NCBI GenBank assembly: GCA_003255065.1
Contig: QAOA01001436.1
Location: 1,265,986-1,329,985, forward strand
From: Cercis canadensis
Taxonomy: Eukaryota; Streptophyta; Magnoliopsida; Fabales; Fabaceae
DNA: 64,000 bases
Reading direction: 5' to 3'
Shown here: piece by piece, positions 1 to 12,881 of the stretch
Layout: each line of letters begins with the position of its first letter
Position numbering within the stretch: position 1 is the first letter of the stretch
Translations under genes and position numbers: made by a program
The notes under the pieces: model-generated
What the model was told of the DNA's origin: nothing
Databases searched by the model: none
Seen by the model: only the letters and a program-made list of their open reading frames with translations

Positions 1-3000
1 CTGGCCCGGGACCCTGTTTCGGTTCTTCCATCTATCTGACTTAGATATTTTTTTTTGGCTTCACTTTATCTGACCTGGGACCCAGTTTCGTTTCGTCCTT
101 GTATCTGACTCGGATATTTTTCTTTGGTTTCACTCTATCTGACCTGGGACCCTGTTCAGTTCGTCCCTATATCTAACTCGGATATTTTTCTTTGGTTTCA
201 CTGTATTTGGGAAGGGGTTGTTTCCTAGAGGGACAATGTATCTGGCCCGGGACCCTGTTTCGAGTTGTCCCTGTCTCTGACTCGGACAATTTTCTTGGGT
301 TTCACTGTATCTGGGAAGGTACTGTTTCCTAGTGGGTTATTAAATCTGGCCCGGGACCCTGTTTCGGTTTGTCCCTCTATCTGACTCAAATATTTTTCTT
401 TGGTTTCACTGTATCTGACCTGGGACCCTGTTTCGGTTCGTCCCTGTATCTGACTCGGATATTTTTCTTAGGTTCCACTATATCTGGACAGGGACCATGT
501 TTCGGGTCGTCCTTGTATCTGACTCGGATATTTTTCATGGGTTTCACTGTACTTGGGAAGGGACTGTTTCCTGCTGGATCATTGTATCTTGCCCGTGAGC
601 CTGTTTCGGTTCGTCCCTCTATCTGACTCAGATATTTTTCTTGGGTTTCACTATATTTGGGAAGGGACTGTTTCCTGGTGGGTCACTGTATCTGGCCCGT
701 GACCCTGTTTCGATTCGTCCTTGTATCTCACCCGTATATTTTTCTTTGGTTTCTCTGTAGTTGGGAAAGGACTGTTTCCCGGTGGGTCATTGAATCTGGC
801 CTGTGACCCTGTTTCGTGTCGTCCCTGTATTTGGCTCAGATATTTTTCTTTGGTTTCGCTGTATCTGACATGGGACCCTGTTTCGGTTCGTCCTCTTATC
901 TGACTTGGATATTTTTCATTGGTTTCAGTGTATCTGACCTGGGACCTTGTTTCGGTTCGTCCCTATATCTGACTCGGATATTTTTCTTAGGTTTCACTGT
1001 ATTTGGGAAGGGGTTTTTTCCTGGAGGGTCAATGTATCTAGCCCAGGACCCTGTTTCGAGTCGTCCCTGTATCTGAATAAGATAATTTTCTTATGTTTCA
1101 CTGTATCTGGGAAGGTACTACTTCCTAGTGGGTCATTGAGTCTGGCCCGGGACCCTGTTTCAGTTCGTCCCTCTATCTGACTCAGATATTTTTCTTTGGT
1201 TTCACTGTATCTGACCTGGGACCCTGTTTCGGTTCATCCTTGTATTTGATTTGGATATTTTTCTTTGGTTTCACCTTGTCTGACCTGGGACCTGTTTTGG
1301 GTTGTCCCTATATCTAATTCGGATATTTTTCTTGGGGTTCACTATATTTAGGAAGGGGTTTTTTCCTAGAGGGTCAATGTATCTAGCCCGGCACCCTGTT
1401 TCGAGTCGTCCCTGTATTTGACTCGGATAATTTTCTTGGGTTTCACTGTATCTGGGATGGTCCTATTTCCTGGTGGGTCATTGAATCTGGCCGTGGACCC
1501 TGTTTCGGTTCTTCCATCTATCTGACTTAGATATTTTTTTTTAGTTCACTGTATCTGACCTGGGACCCAGTTTCGTTTCGTCCTTGTATCTGACTCGGAT
1601 ATTTTTCTTTAGTTTCACTGTATCTGACCTGGGACCCTGTTTCAGTTCGTCCTTGTATCTGACTGGTAGATTTTTCTTCGGGTTCACTGTATCTGAACTG
1701 GGACTCTGTTTCGGTTCGTCCCTATATCTAACTCGGATATTTTTCTTGGGTTTTACTGTATTTGGGAAGGGGTTGATTCCTAGAGGGACGATGTATCTGG
1801 CCCGGGACCCTGTTTCGAGTTGTCCCTGTCCCTGACTTGGATAATTTTCTTGGGTTTCATTGTATCTGGGAAGGTACTGTTTCCTAGTGGATCATTAAAT
1901 CTGGCCTGAGACCCTATTTCGGTTAGTCCCTCTTTCTGACTCAGATATTTTTCTTTGGTTTCACTGTATCTGACCTGGGACCCTGTTTCGGATTGTCCCT
2001 GTATCTGACTCGGATATTTTTCTTAGGTTCCACTGTATCTGGACAGGGACCATGTTTCGGGGCGTCCTTGTATCTGACTTGGATATTTTTCATGGGTTTC
2101 ACTGTATTTGGGAAGGGACTGTTTCCTGCTGGGTCATTGTTCTGGCCCGTGACCCTGTTTCGGTTCGTCCCTCTATCTGACTAAGATATTTTTCTTGGGT
2201 TTCTCTGTAGTTGGGAAGGGGTTTTTTTCCTAGAGGGTCAATGTATCTAGCCCGGCACCTTGTTTCGAGTCGTCCCTGTATTTGACTCGGATAATTTTCT
2301 TAGGTTTCACTGTATCTGGGATGGTCCTATTTCCTGGTGGGTCATTGAATCTGGCCTGGGACCCTGTTTCGGTTCTTCCATCTATCTGACTTAGATATTT
2401 TTCTTTAGTTTCACTGTATCTGACCTGGGACCCTGTTTCGGTTCGTCCTTTTATCTGACTCGGATATTTTTCTTTGGTTTCACTGTATCTGACCTGGGAC
2501 CCTATTTTAGTTCGTCCCTATATCTAACTCGGATATTTTTCTTAGGTTTCACTGTATTTGGGAAGGGTTTTTTCCTAAAGGGTCAATGCATCTAGCCCGG
2601 GATCCAGTTTCGAGTCATCACTGTATCTGACTCGGATAATTTTTTTGGGTTTCACTGTATTTGAGAAGGTACTGTTTCCTGGTGGGTCATTGAATCTGGC
2701 CCGGGACCCTGTTTCGATTCTTCCCTCTATCTTACTCAGATATTTTTCTTTGGTTTCACTATATCTGACCTAGGATCCTGTTTCGGTTCGTCCCTGTATT
2801 TGACTCGGAGATTTTTCTTGGATTCCACTGTATTTGGGAAGGGACTGTTTCCTGTTGGGTCATTGTATCTGGCCCGTGACCCTCTTTCGGTTCGTCCTTG
2901 TATCTGACTTGGATATTTTTCTTTGGTTTCACTGTATCTAACCTGTGACCCTGTTTCGGTTCGTCCTTATATTTAACTAGGATATTTTTCTTGGATTTCG

Positions 3001-6000
3001 CTGTATTTGGGAAGGGTATGTTTCCTAGAGGGTCAATGTATCAGGCCCGGGACCCTGTTTCGAGTCATCCCTATATCTGACTCGGATAATTTTCTTGGGT
3101 TTCACTGTATCTGAGAAGGTACTGTTTGCTAGTGGGTCATTAAATCTGGCCCGGGACCCTGTTTCGATTCTTCCCTCTATCTTACTCAGATATTTTCTTT
3201 GGTTTCACTATATCTAACCTAGGATCCTGTTTCGGTTCATCTCTGTATTTGACTCGGATATTTTTCTTGGATTTCACTGTATGTTTCTTGGATTTCACTG
3301 TATTTGGGAAGGGGATGTTTCCTAGAGGGTCAATGTATCTGGCCCGAGACCCTGTTTCGAGTCGTCCCTATATCTGACTCGGATAATTTTCTTGGGTTTC
3401 ACTGTATCTGGAAAGGTACTGTTTCCTGTTGGGTCATTGAATCTGGCCCGGGACCCTGTTTCGGTTCGTCCCTCTATCTGACTCAGATATTTTTTTTTTG
3501 TTTCACTGTATATGACCTGGGTCCCAGTTTCGTTTCGTCCTTGTATCTGACTCGGATATTTTTCTTTAGTTTCACTTTATCTGATCTAGGACACTGTTTC
3601 GGTTCGTCCCGATATCTAACTCGGATATTTTTCTTAGGGTTCACTATATTTGGGAAGGGGTTTTTTCCTAGAGGGTCAATGTCTCTAGCCCGGCACACTG
3701 TTTTTAGTCGTCTCTGTATTTGACTTGGATAATTTTCTTGGGTTTCACTGTATTTGGGAAGGTACTGCTTCCTGGTGGGTCATTGAATCTGGCCCGGGAC
3801 CCTGTTTCGGTTCGTCCTTATATTTAACTCGGATATTTTTCTTGGGTTTTACTGTATTTGGGAAGGGGTTGTTTCCTAGGGGGACAATGTATTTGGCCCA
3901 GGACCCTGTTTCGGGTCGTCCTTGTATCTGGCTCGGATATTTTTCTTTGGTTTCACTGTATCTGACCTGGGACCCTGTTTCGATTCATCCTTGTATCTGA
4001 CTCGGATATTTTTCTTTCGTTTCACTGTATTTGACCTGGGACCCAATTTCGGTTCGTCCTTATATCTAGCTCGGATATTTTTCTTGGGTTTCACTGTATT
4101 TGGGAATGGGATGTTTCCTAGAGGCTCAATGTATCTGGCCCGGGACCCTGTTTCGAGTCATCCCGGTGTCTGACTCGGATAATTTTCTTGGGTTTCACTA
4201 TATCGGGAAAGGTACTGTTTCCTGATGGGTCATTGATTTTGGCCCAGGACCCTGTTTCGGCTCGTCCATCTATCTGATTCAGATATTTTTCTTTGGTTTC
4301 ACTATATCTGACCTAGGACCCTGTTTCGGTTCATCCCTGTATCTGACTCGGATATTTTTCTTGGGTTTCTCTGTAATTGGGAAGGGACTGTTTCCTGGTA
4401 GGTCATTTTATCTTGCCCGTGACCCTGTTTCGATTCGTCCTTGTATCTCACCCGTATATTTTTCTTGGGTTTCTCTGTAGTTGGGAAAGGACTGTTTCCC
4501 GGAGGGTCATTGTATCTGGCCTGTGACCCTGTTTCGGGTTGTCCCTGTATTTGGCTCGGATATTTTTCTTTGGTTTCACTTTATCTTACCTGGGACCCTG
4601 TTTCGGTTCGTCCTTATATCTGACTCGGATGTTTTTCTTTGGTTTCATTGTATCTGACCTGGGACCCTGTTTCGGTTCGTCCCTATATCTAACTCGGATA
4701 TTTTTCTTGGGTTTCACTGTATTTGGGAAGGGGTTGTTTCCTAGAGGGACAATGTATCTGGCCCAGGACCCTGTTTCGAGTTGTCCCTGTCTCTGACTCG
4801 GATAATTTTCTTGGGTTTCACTGTATCTGGGAAGGTACTGTTTCATAGTGGGTCATTGAATCTGGCCTGTGACCCTGTTTCGGTTCGTCCCTCTATCTGA
4901 ATTGGATATTTTTCTTTGGTTTTACTGTATCTGAACTGGGACCCAGTTTCAGTTCGTCCTTGTATCTGACTCAGATATTTTTCTTTGGTTTCTCTGTATC
5001 TGAACTGGGACCCTGTTTCCGTTCGCCCTTGTATCTGACTCGGATAATTTTCTTTGGTTTCACTGTATCTGACTTGGTACCCTGTTTCGGTTCGTCCCTA
5101 TATCTAACTCGGATATTTTTGTTGGGTTTCACTGTATTTGGGGAGGGATTTGTTCCTAGAGGGTCAATGTATCTAGCCCAGGACCCTGTTTCGAGTCCTC
5201 TCAGTGTCTGACTCGGATAATTTTGTTGGGTTTCACTATAACTGGAAAGGTACTGTTTCCTGGTGGGTCATTGATTCTGGCCTGGGACCCTATTTCGGTT
5301 CGTCCCTCTATCTGACTCAGAAATTTTTCTTTGGTTTCACTATATCTCACCGAGGACCCTGTTTCGGTTCGTCCCTGTATCTGACTCGAAAATTTTTCTT
5401 GAGTTTCACTGTATTTGGGAAGGGACTGTTTCCTGGCGGGTCATTTTATCTGGCCCGTGACCCTGTTTCGGGTCGTCCCTGTATCTGGCTCGGATATTCT
5501 TCTTTGGTTTCACTGTATCTGACCTGGGACCCTGTTTCGGTTCGTCCTTGTATCTGACTCGGATATTTTTCATGGGTTTCACTGTACTTGGGAAGGGACT
5601 GTTTCCTGCTGGCTCATTGTATCTGGCTCGTGTCCCTGTTTCGATGCGTCCCTCTATCTGACTCAGATATTTTTCATGGGTTTCTCTGTAGTTGGAAAGG
5701 GACTGTTTCCCGGTGGGACATTGTATCTGGTCTGTGACCCTGTTTTGGGTCATCCCTGTATCTGGCTCGGATATTTTTCTTTGGTTTCACTGTATCTGAC
5801 CTGGGACCCTGTTTCAGTTCGTCCTTGTATCTGACTCGTATATTTTTCTTTGGTTTCACTGTATCTGACCTGGGACCCTGTTTCGGTTCGTCCCTATATC
5901 TAACTCATATATATTTCATGGGTTTCACTGTACTTGGGAAGGGACTGTTTCCTGCTGGGTCATTGTATCTGGCTCGTGTCCGTGTTTCAATGCGTCCCTC

Positions 6001-9000
6001 TATCTGACTCAGATATTTTTCATGGGTTTCTCTGTAGTTGGGAAGGGACTGTTTCCCGGTGGGCCATTGTATCGGGTCTGTGACCCTGTTTCAGGTCGTC
6101 CCTGTATCTGGCTCGGATATTTTTCTTTGGTTTCACTGTATCTGAACTGGGACCCAGTTTCGGTTCGTCCTTGTATCTGACTCGAATATTTTTCTTTGGT
6201 TTCACTTTATCTGACCCGGTACCCTATTTCGGTTCGTCCCTATATCTAACTAGGATATTTTTCTTGGGTTTCATTGTATTTGGGAAGGGGTTTTTTCCTA
6301 GAGGGTCAATGTATCTAGCCTGGGACCCTGTTTCGAGTCGTCTCTGTATCTTACTCAGATAATTTTCTTGGGTTTCACTGTATCTGGGAAGGTACTGTTT
6401 CCTGGTGGGTCATTGATTCTGGCCCGGGACCCTGTTTCGTTTGTCCCTCTATCTCTCTCAGATATTTTTCTTTGGTTTCACTATATCTGACCTAGGACCC
6501 TGTTTCGGTTCGTCCCTGTATCTGACTCGGATATTTTTTTTGGGTTTCACTATATTTAGGAAAGGACTGTTTCCTGTTGGGTCATTGTATCTGGCCCGTG
6601 ACCCTGTTACGATTCGTCCTTGTATCTCAGCCGTATATTTTTCTTGGGTTTCTTTGTTGTTGGGAGAGGATTGTTTCCCGGTGGGTCATTGTAGCTGGCC
6701 TGTGACCCTGTTTCGGGTCATCCCTGTATCTGACTCAGATATTTTTCTTTGGTTTCACTGTATCTGACCTGGGACCCTGTTTCGGTTCGTCCTTGTATCT
6801 GACTCGGATATTTTTCTTAGGTTCCACTGTATCTGGAATGGGACCATGTTTCGGGTCGTCCTTGTATCTGACTCGGATATTTTTCATGGGTTTCACTGTA
6901 CTTGGGAAGGGACTGTTTCCTGCTAGGTCATTGTATCTGGCCTGTGACCCTATTTCGGTTCGTCCCTCTATCTGACTCGGATATTTTTTCTTGGGTGTCT
7001 GTGTAGTTGGGAAGGGACTGCTTCCCGGTGGGCCATTGTTTCTGGCCTGTGACCCAGTTTCGGGTCGTCCCTGTGTCTGGCTCGGATATTTTTCTTTGGT
7101 TTCATCGTATCTGACCTGGGACCCTTTTTCGGTTCGTCCTTATATCTAACTCGGATATTTTTCTTGGGTTTCACTGTATTTGGGAAGGGGATGTTTCCTA
7201 GAGGGTCAGTTTATCTGGCCTTGGACCCTTTTTCGAGTCGTCCCTGTATCTGAATCGGATAATTTTCTTGGGTTTCACCGTATCTGGAAAGGTACTATTT
7301 CCGGCTGGGTCATTGAATCTGGCCCGGGACCCAGTTTCTTTTCGTCCTTGTAGCTGACTCAGATATTTTTCTTTGATTCCACTGTATCTGGACTGGGACC
7401 ATATTTCAGGTCGTCCTTGTATCTGACTCGGATATTTTTCATGGGTTTCACTGTACTTGGGAATGGACTGTTTCCTGGTGGGTCATTGTATCTGGCCCGT
7501 GATCCTGTTTCGGTTCGTCCCTCTATCTGACTCAGATATTTTTCTGGGGTTTTATTGTATCTGGGAAGGTACTTTTTCTTGGTAGGTCATTGTATCTGGC
7601 ATGTGACCCTGTTTCGATTTGTCCTTGTATCTAACCCATATATTTTTCTTGGGTTTCTCTGTAGTTGGGAAGGGACTATTTCCCGGTGGGTCATTGTATC
7701 TGGCCTATGACCCTGTTTCGGGTCGTCCCTGTATCTGGCTCGGATATTTTTCTTTGGTTTCACTGTATCTGAACTGGGACCCAAATCCGGTTCGTCCTTG
7801 TATCTGACTCGGATATTTTTCTTTAGTATCACTGTATCTTACCTGGTACCCTGTTTCGGTTCGTCCCTATATCTAACTAGGATATTTTTCTTGGGTTTCA
7901 TTGTATTTGGGAAGGGGTTTTTTTCTAGAGGGTCAATGTATCTAGCCTGGGACCCTGTTTCGAGTCGTCCCTGTTTCTGACTCGGATAATTTTCTTGTGT
8001 TTCACTGTATCTGGGAAGGTACTGTTTCCTGGTGGGTCGTTAATTCTGGCCCGGGACACTGTTTCGGTTCGTCCCTCTATCTCACTCAGATATTTTTCTT
8101 TGGTTTCACTATATCTGACCTAGGACCCTGTTTCGGTTCATCCCTGTATCTGACTCGGATATTTTTCTTGGGTTTCACTGTATTTAGGAAGGGACTGTTT
8201 CCTGTTGGGTCATTGTATCTGGCCCGTGACCCTGTTTCGGTTCGTCCCTCTATCTGACTCAGATATTTTTCTTGGGTTTCTCAGTAGTTGGGAAGGGACT
8301 GTTTCCCGGTGGGCCATTGTATCTGGCCTGTGACCCTGTTTCGGTCCGTCCCTGTATCTGACTTGGATATTTTTCTTTGGTTTCACTGTATCTGACCTGG
8401 GACCCTATTTCGATTCGTCCCTATATCTAACTCGGATATTTTTCTTGGGTTTCACTATATTTGCGAAGGGGTTGTTTCCTAGAGGGACAATGTATCTGAC
8501 CCAGGACCCTGTTTCGAGTCGTCCCTGTCTCTGACTCAGATAATTTTCTTGGGTTTCACTGTATCTGGGAAAGAACTGTTTCCTACTGGGTCATTGAATC
8601 TGTCCCGGGACCCAGTTTCTTTTCGTCCTTGTAGCTGACTCAGATATTTTTCTTTGGTTCCACTGTATCTGGACTGGGACCATGTTTCGAGTCGTCCTTG
8701 TATCTGACTCGGATATTTTTCATGGGTATCATTGTACTTGGGAAGGGACTGTTTCCTGGTGGGTCATTGTATTTGGCCCGTGACCCTGTTTCGGTTCGTC
8801 CCTCTATCTGACTCAGATATTTTTCTTGGGTTTCTTTGTAGTTGGGAAGGGACTGTTTCCCGTTGAGCCATTGTATCTGGCCTGTGACCTTGTTTCGGGT
8901 CGTCCCTATATCTAGCTCGGGTTTCACTGTATTTGGGAAGGGGTTTTTTCCTAGAGGGCCCATGTATCTAGCTCGGGACCCTGTTTCGAGTCGTCCCTGT

Positions 9001-10209
9001 ATCTGACTCAGATAATTTTCTTGGGTTTCACTGTATCTGGGAAGGTACTGTTTCTTGGTAGGTCATTGATTCTGGCCCGGGACCCTGTTTCGGTTCGTCC
9101 CTGTATCTGACTCGGATATTTTTCTTGGGTTTCATTGTATTTGGGAAGGGACTGTTTCCTGGTGGGTCATTGTATCTGGCCCGTGACCCTGTTTCGATTC
9201 GTCCTTGTATCTCATCCGTATATTTTTCTTGGGTTTCTCAGTAGTTGGGAAGGGACTGTTTCCCTGTGGGTCATTGCATCTGGCCTGTGACCCTGTTTCG
9301 GGTCGTCCCTGTATCTGGCTCGGATATTTTTGTTTGGTTTCACTGTATCTGACCTGGGACCCTGTTTCGGTTCGTCCTTGTATCTAACTCGGATATTTCT
9401 CTTTGGTTTCACTGTATCTGACCTGGGAACCTGTTTTGATTTTTCCCTATATCTAACTCGGATATTTTTCTTGGGTTTCACTGTAATTGGGAAGGGGTTG
9501 TTTCCTAAAGGGACAATGTATCTGGCCCGGGACCCTGTTTCGAGTCGTCCCTGTCTCTGACTAGTATAATTTTCTTGGCTTTCACTGTATCTGGGAAGGT
9601 ACTGTTTCCTAGTGGGTCATTGAATCTGGCCCGGGAACCTGTTTCGGTTCGTCCCTCTATCTGACTCAGATATTTTTCTTTGATTTCATTGTATCTGACC
9701 TGTGACCCTGTTTCGAGTCGTCCCTGTACCTGGCTCGGATTTTATTCATTGGTTTCACTGTATATGACCTGGGACCCTGCTTCGGTTCGTGCTTGTATCT
9801 GACTTGGATATTTTTCTTTGGTTTCACTGTATCTGACGTGGGACCCTGTTTCAGTTCGTCCCTGTATCTAACTCGGATTTTTTTTTGGGTTTCACTGTAT
9901 TTGGGAAGGCGTTGTTTCCTAGAGGGACAATGTATCTGGCCCGGGATCCTGTTTCGAGTCGTCCCTGTCTCTGACTCGGATAATTTTCTTGGGTTTCACT
10001 TTATCTGGAAAGGTACTATTTCCTAGTGGGTCATTGAATCTGGCCCGGGACCCTGTTTCGGTTCGTCCCTCTATCTGACTCAGATATTTTTCTTTGGTTT
10101 CACTGTATCTGACCTGGGACCCTGTTTCGGTTCGTCCCTGTATCTGACTAAGATATTTTTCTTAGGTTCCACTGTATCTGGACTGGGACCATGTTTCGGG
10201 TCGTCCTTG

Positions 10210-10217
10210 TATCACTG
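10210..10217 (+). repeat. Truncated a half-unit (26-bp deletion)
   Basis: The a half-unit is reduced to TATCACTG, 8 bp instead of 34. The flanking b half-unit and the following c3 half-unit are intact. This looks like a deletion inside one half-unit. Confidence 0.85.
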
Positions 10218-12086
10218 TACTTGGGAAGGGACTGTTTCCTGGTGGCTCATTGTATCTGGCCCGTGACCTTCTTTCGGTTCGTCCCTCTATCTGACTCAGA
10301 TATTTTTCTTGCGTTTCTCTGTAGTTGGGAAGGGACTGTTTCCCGGTGGGCCATTGTATCTGGCCTGTGACGCTGTTTCGGGTCGTCCCTGTATCTGGCT
10401 CGGATATTTTTTTTGGTTTCACTGTATCTGACCTGGGACCCTGTTTCGGATCGTCCTCTTATCTGACTCGGATATTTTTCTTTGGTTTCACTGTATCTGA
10501 CCTGGGACCCTGTTTTGGTTCGTCCTTATATCTAACTCGGATATTTTTCTTTGGTTTCACTGTATTAGGGAAGGGGATGTTTCCAAAAGGGTCAATGTAT
10601 CTGGCCCGGGACCCTATTTCGAGTCGGCCCAGTATCTGACTCGGATAATTTTCTTTCGTTTCACAGTATCTAGAAAGGTACTCTTTCCTAGTGGGTCATT
10701 GAATCTGGACCGTGACCCTGTTTCGGTTCGTCCCTCTATCTAACTCAGATATATTGTTTTTGGTTTCACTTTATCTGACCGGGGACCCTGTTTCAGTTCG
10801 TCCCTATATCTAACTCGGATATTTTTCTTGGATTTCACTGTATTTGGGAAGGGGTTTTTTCCTAGAGGGTCAATGTATCTAGCCCGGGACCCTTTTTCGA
10901 GTCGTCCCTGTGTTTGACTCGGATAATTTTCTTGGGTTTCACTGTGTCTGGGAAGGTACTTTTTCCTGGTGGGTCATTGAATCTGGCTCGAGACCCTGTT
11001 TCGGTTCTTCCCTCTATCTGACTTAGATATTTTTTTTTGGCTTCACTATATCTGACCTAGGACCCAGTTTCGTTTTATCCTTGTATCTGACTCGGATATT
11101 TTTCTTTCGTTTGACTGTATCTGACCTCGGACCCTGTTTCGGTTCGTCCCTGTATCTGATTCGGATATTTTTCTTAGGTTCCACTGTATCTGGACTGGGA
11201 CCATGTTTCGGGTGGTCCTTGTATCTGTCTCGGATATTTTTCATGGGTTTCACTGTACTTGGGAAGGGACTGTTTCCTGGTGGGTCATTGTATCTGGCCC
11301 GTGACCCTGTTTCGGTTCATCCCTCTATCTGACTCAGATATTTTTCTTGGGTCTCTCTGTAGTTGGGATGGGACTGTTTCCCGTTGGGCCATTGTATCTG
11401 GCCTGTGACCCTGTTTCGGGTCGTCCCTGTATCTGGCTCGGATATTTTTCTTTGGTTTCACTGTATCTGACCTGGGACCCTGTTTCGGTTCGTTCTTTTA
11501 TCTGACTCGGATGTTTTTCTTCGGTTTCACTATATCTGACCTGGGACCCTGTTTCGGTTCGTCCTTATATCTAACTCGGATATTTTTCTTTGGTTTCACT
11601 GTATTTGGGAAAGGGGTTTTTTCCTCGAGGGTCAATGTATCAAGCCCGGGACCCTGTTTCGAGTCGTCCCTGTATGTGACTCGGATTATTTTTTTAGGTT
11701 TCACTGTATCTGAGAAGGTACTGTTTCCTGGTGGGTCATTGAATCTGGCCCGGGACCCTGTTTCGGTTCTTCTCTCTATCTGACTTAGATATTTTCTTTG
11801 GTTTCACTGTATATGACCTGGGACCCTGTTTCGATTCGTCCCTGTATCTGATTCGGATATTTTTCTTAGCTTCCACTATATCTGGACTGGGACCATGTTT
11901 CGGGTGGTCCTTGTATCTGACTCGGATATTTTTCATATGTTTCACTGTACATGGGAAGGTACTGTTTCCTGGTGGGTCATTGAATCTGGCCCGGGACCCT
12001 GTTTCGGTTCTTCCCTCTATCTGACTTAGATATTTTTCTTTGGTCTCACTGTATTTGACCTGGGACCCTGTTTCGGTTCGTCCTTG

Positions 12087-12155
12087 TATCTGACTCGGAT
12101 ATTTTTCTTTGGTTTCACTGTATCTGACCTGGGACCCTGTTTCGGTTCGTCCCTA
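12087..12155 (+). repeat. Representative 69-bp a-b unit
   Basis: A clean example of the commonest unit. Half-unit a occupies 12087-12120 (34 bp) and half-unit b 12121-12155 (35 bp). Both halves start with TATCTGAC, suggesting an ancestral repeat of about 35 bp that diverged into two forms. The 69-bp length equals 23 codons, which keeps one frame open on each strand through consecutive a-b units. Confidence 0.95.
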
Positions 12156-12259
12156 TATCTGACTCGGATATTTTTCTTGGGTTTCACTGTATTTGAGAAG
12201 GGGTTGTTTCGTAAAGGGACAATGTATCTGGCCCGGGACCCTGTTTCGAGTCGTCCCTA
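12156..12259 (+). repeat. Representative 104-bp a-c-b unit
   Basis: A clean example of the longer unit: a at 12156-12189 (34 bp), c at 12190-12224 (35 bp), b at 12225-12259 (35 bp). The c half-unit starts TATTTGAGAAGGGG and shares with b a central TGTTTC followed by a GGG/GTC-rich segment, so c is probably a diverged b rather than foreign DNA. Because 104 is not a multiple of 3, this unit shifts the reading frame and ends most chance ORFs in the array. Confidence 0.93.
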
Positions 12260-12881
12260 TCTCTGACTCGCATAATTTTCTTAGGGTTCACTGTATCTGG
12301 GAAGGTACTGTTTCCTATTGGGTCATCGAATCTGGCCCGGGACCCTGTTTCGGTTCGTCCCTCTATCTGACTCAGATATTTTTCTTTGGTTTCACTATAT
12401 CTGACCTGGGACCCTGTTTCGATTCGTCCCTGTATCTCACTCGGATATTTTTCTTAGGTTCCACTGTATCTGGACTGGGACCATGTTTCGGGTCGTCCTT
12501 GTATCTGACTCGGATATTTTTCATGGGTTTCACAGTACTTGGGAAGGGACTATTTCCTGGTGGGTCATTGTATCTGGGCCGTGACCCTGTTTCGGTTCGT
12601 CCCTCTATCTGACTCAGATATTTTTCTTGGGTTTCTCTGTATTTGGGAAGGGACTGTTTCCCGTTGGGCCATTGTATCTGGCCTGTGACGCTGTTTCGGG
12701 TCGTCCCTGTATCTAGCTCGGATATTTTTCTTTGGTCTCACTGTATCTGACCTGGGACCCTGTTTTGGTTCGTCCTTGCATCTGACTCGGATATTTTTCT
12801 TTGGTTTCTCTATATCTGACCTGGGACCCTATTTCGGTTCGTCCTTATATCTAACTCGGATATTTTTCTTGGGTTTCACTG
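12190..12881 (+). repeat. Canonical 692-bp higher-order repeat unit
   Basis: Reading half-units in order gives c1 b1 a c2 b2 a b a b* a c3 b3 a c4 b4 a b a b a, then c1 again at 12882. That is 8 a, 8 b and 4 c, or 692 bp, which matches the observed spacing exactly. The flavours are distinguishable: c1 has GGTTGTTTC and ends near GGGACAATG or GGGTCAATG and is followed by b with TTTCGAGTCG; c2 has GGTACTGTTTCC; b* has GGACTGGGACCATG; c3 starts TACTTGGGAAGG after ATGGGTTTCAC; c4 follows TTTCTCTG, reads GTTTCCCG and is followed by b with GGCCTGTGAC. The order recurs through much of the array with gains or losses of whole units (for example about 762 bp between the c1 copies near 10840 and 11602). 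Confidence 0.85.

Noticed and set aside
369..626. Many 60-140 residue frames with hydrophobic segments (IFFFGFTV) as membrane proteins
   Set aside because: The hydrophobic run is the translation of ATATTTTTCTTTGG. Starts are TTG or GTG rather than ATG, and the frames end at the same repeat positions each time. No operon, ribosome-binding site or splice structure was seen.
3266..3304. Separate insertion at the repeated TTTCTTGGATTTCACTGTAT
   Set aside because: It is a short local duplication of the end of an a half-unit (about 24 bp), explained by slippage within the satellite.
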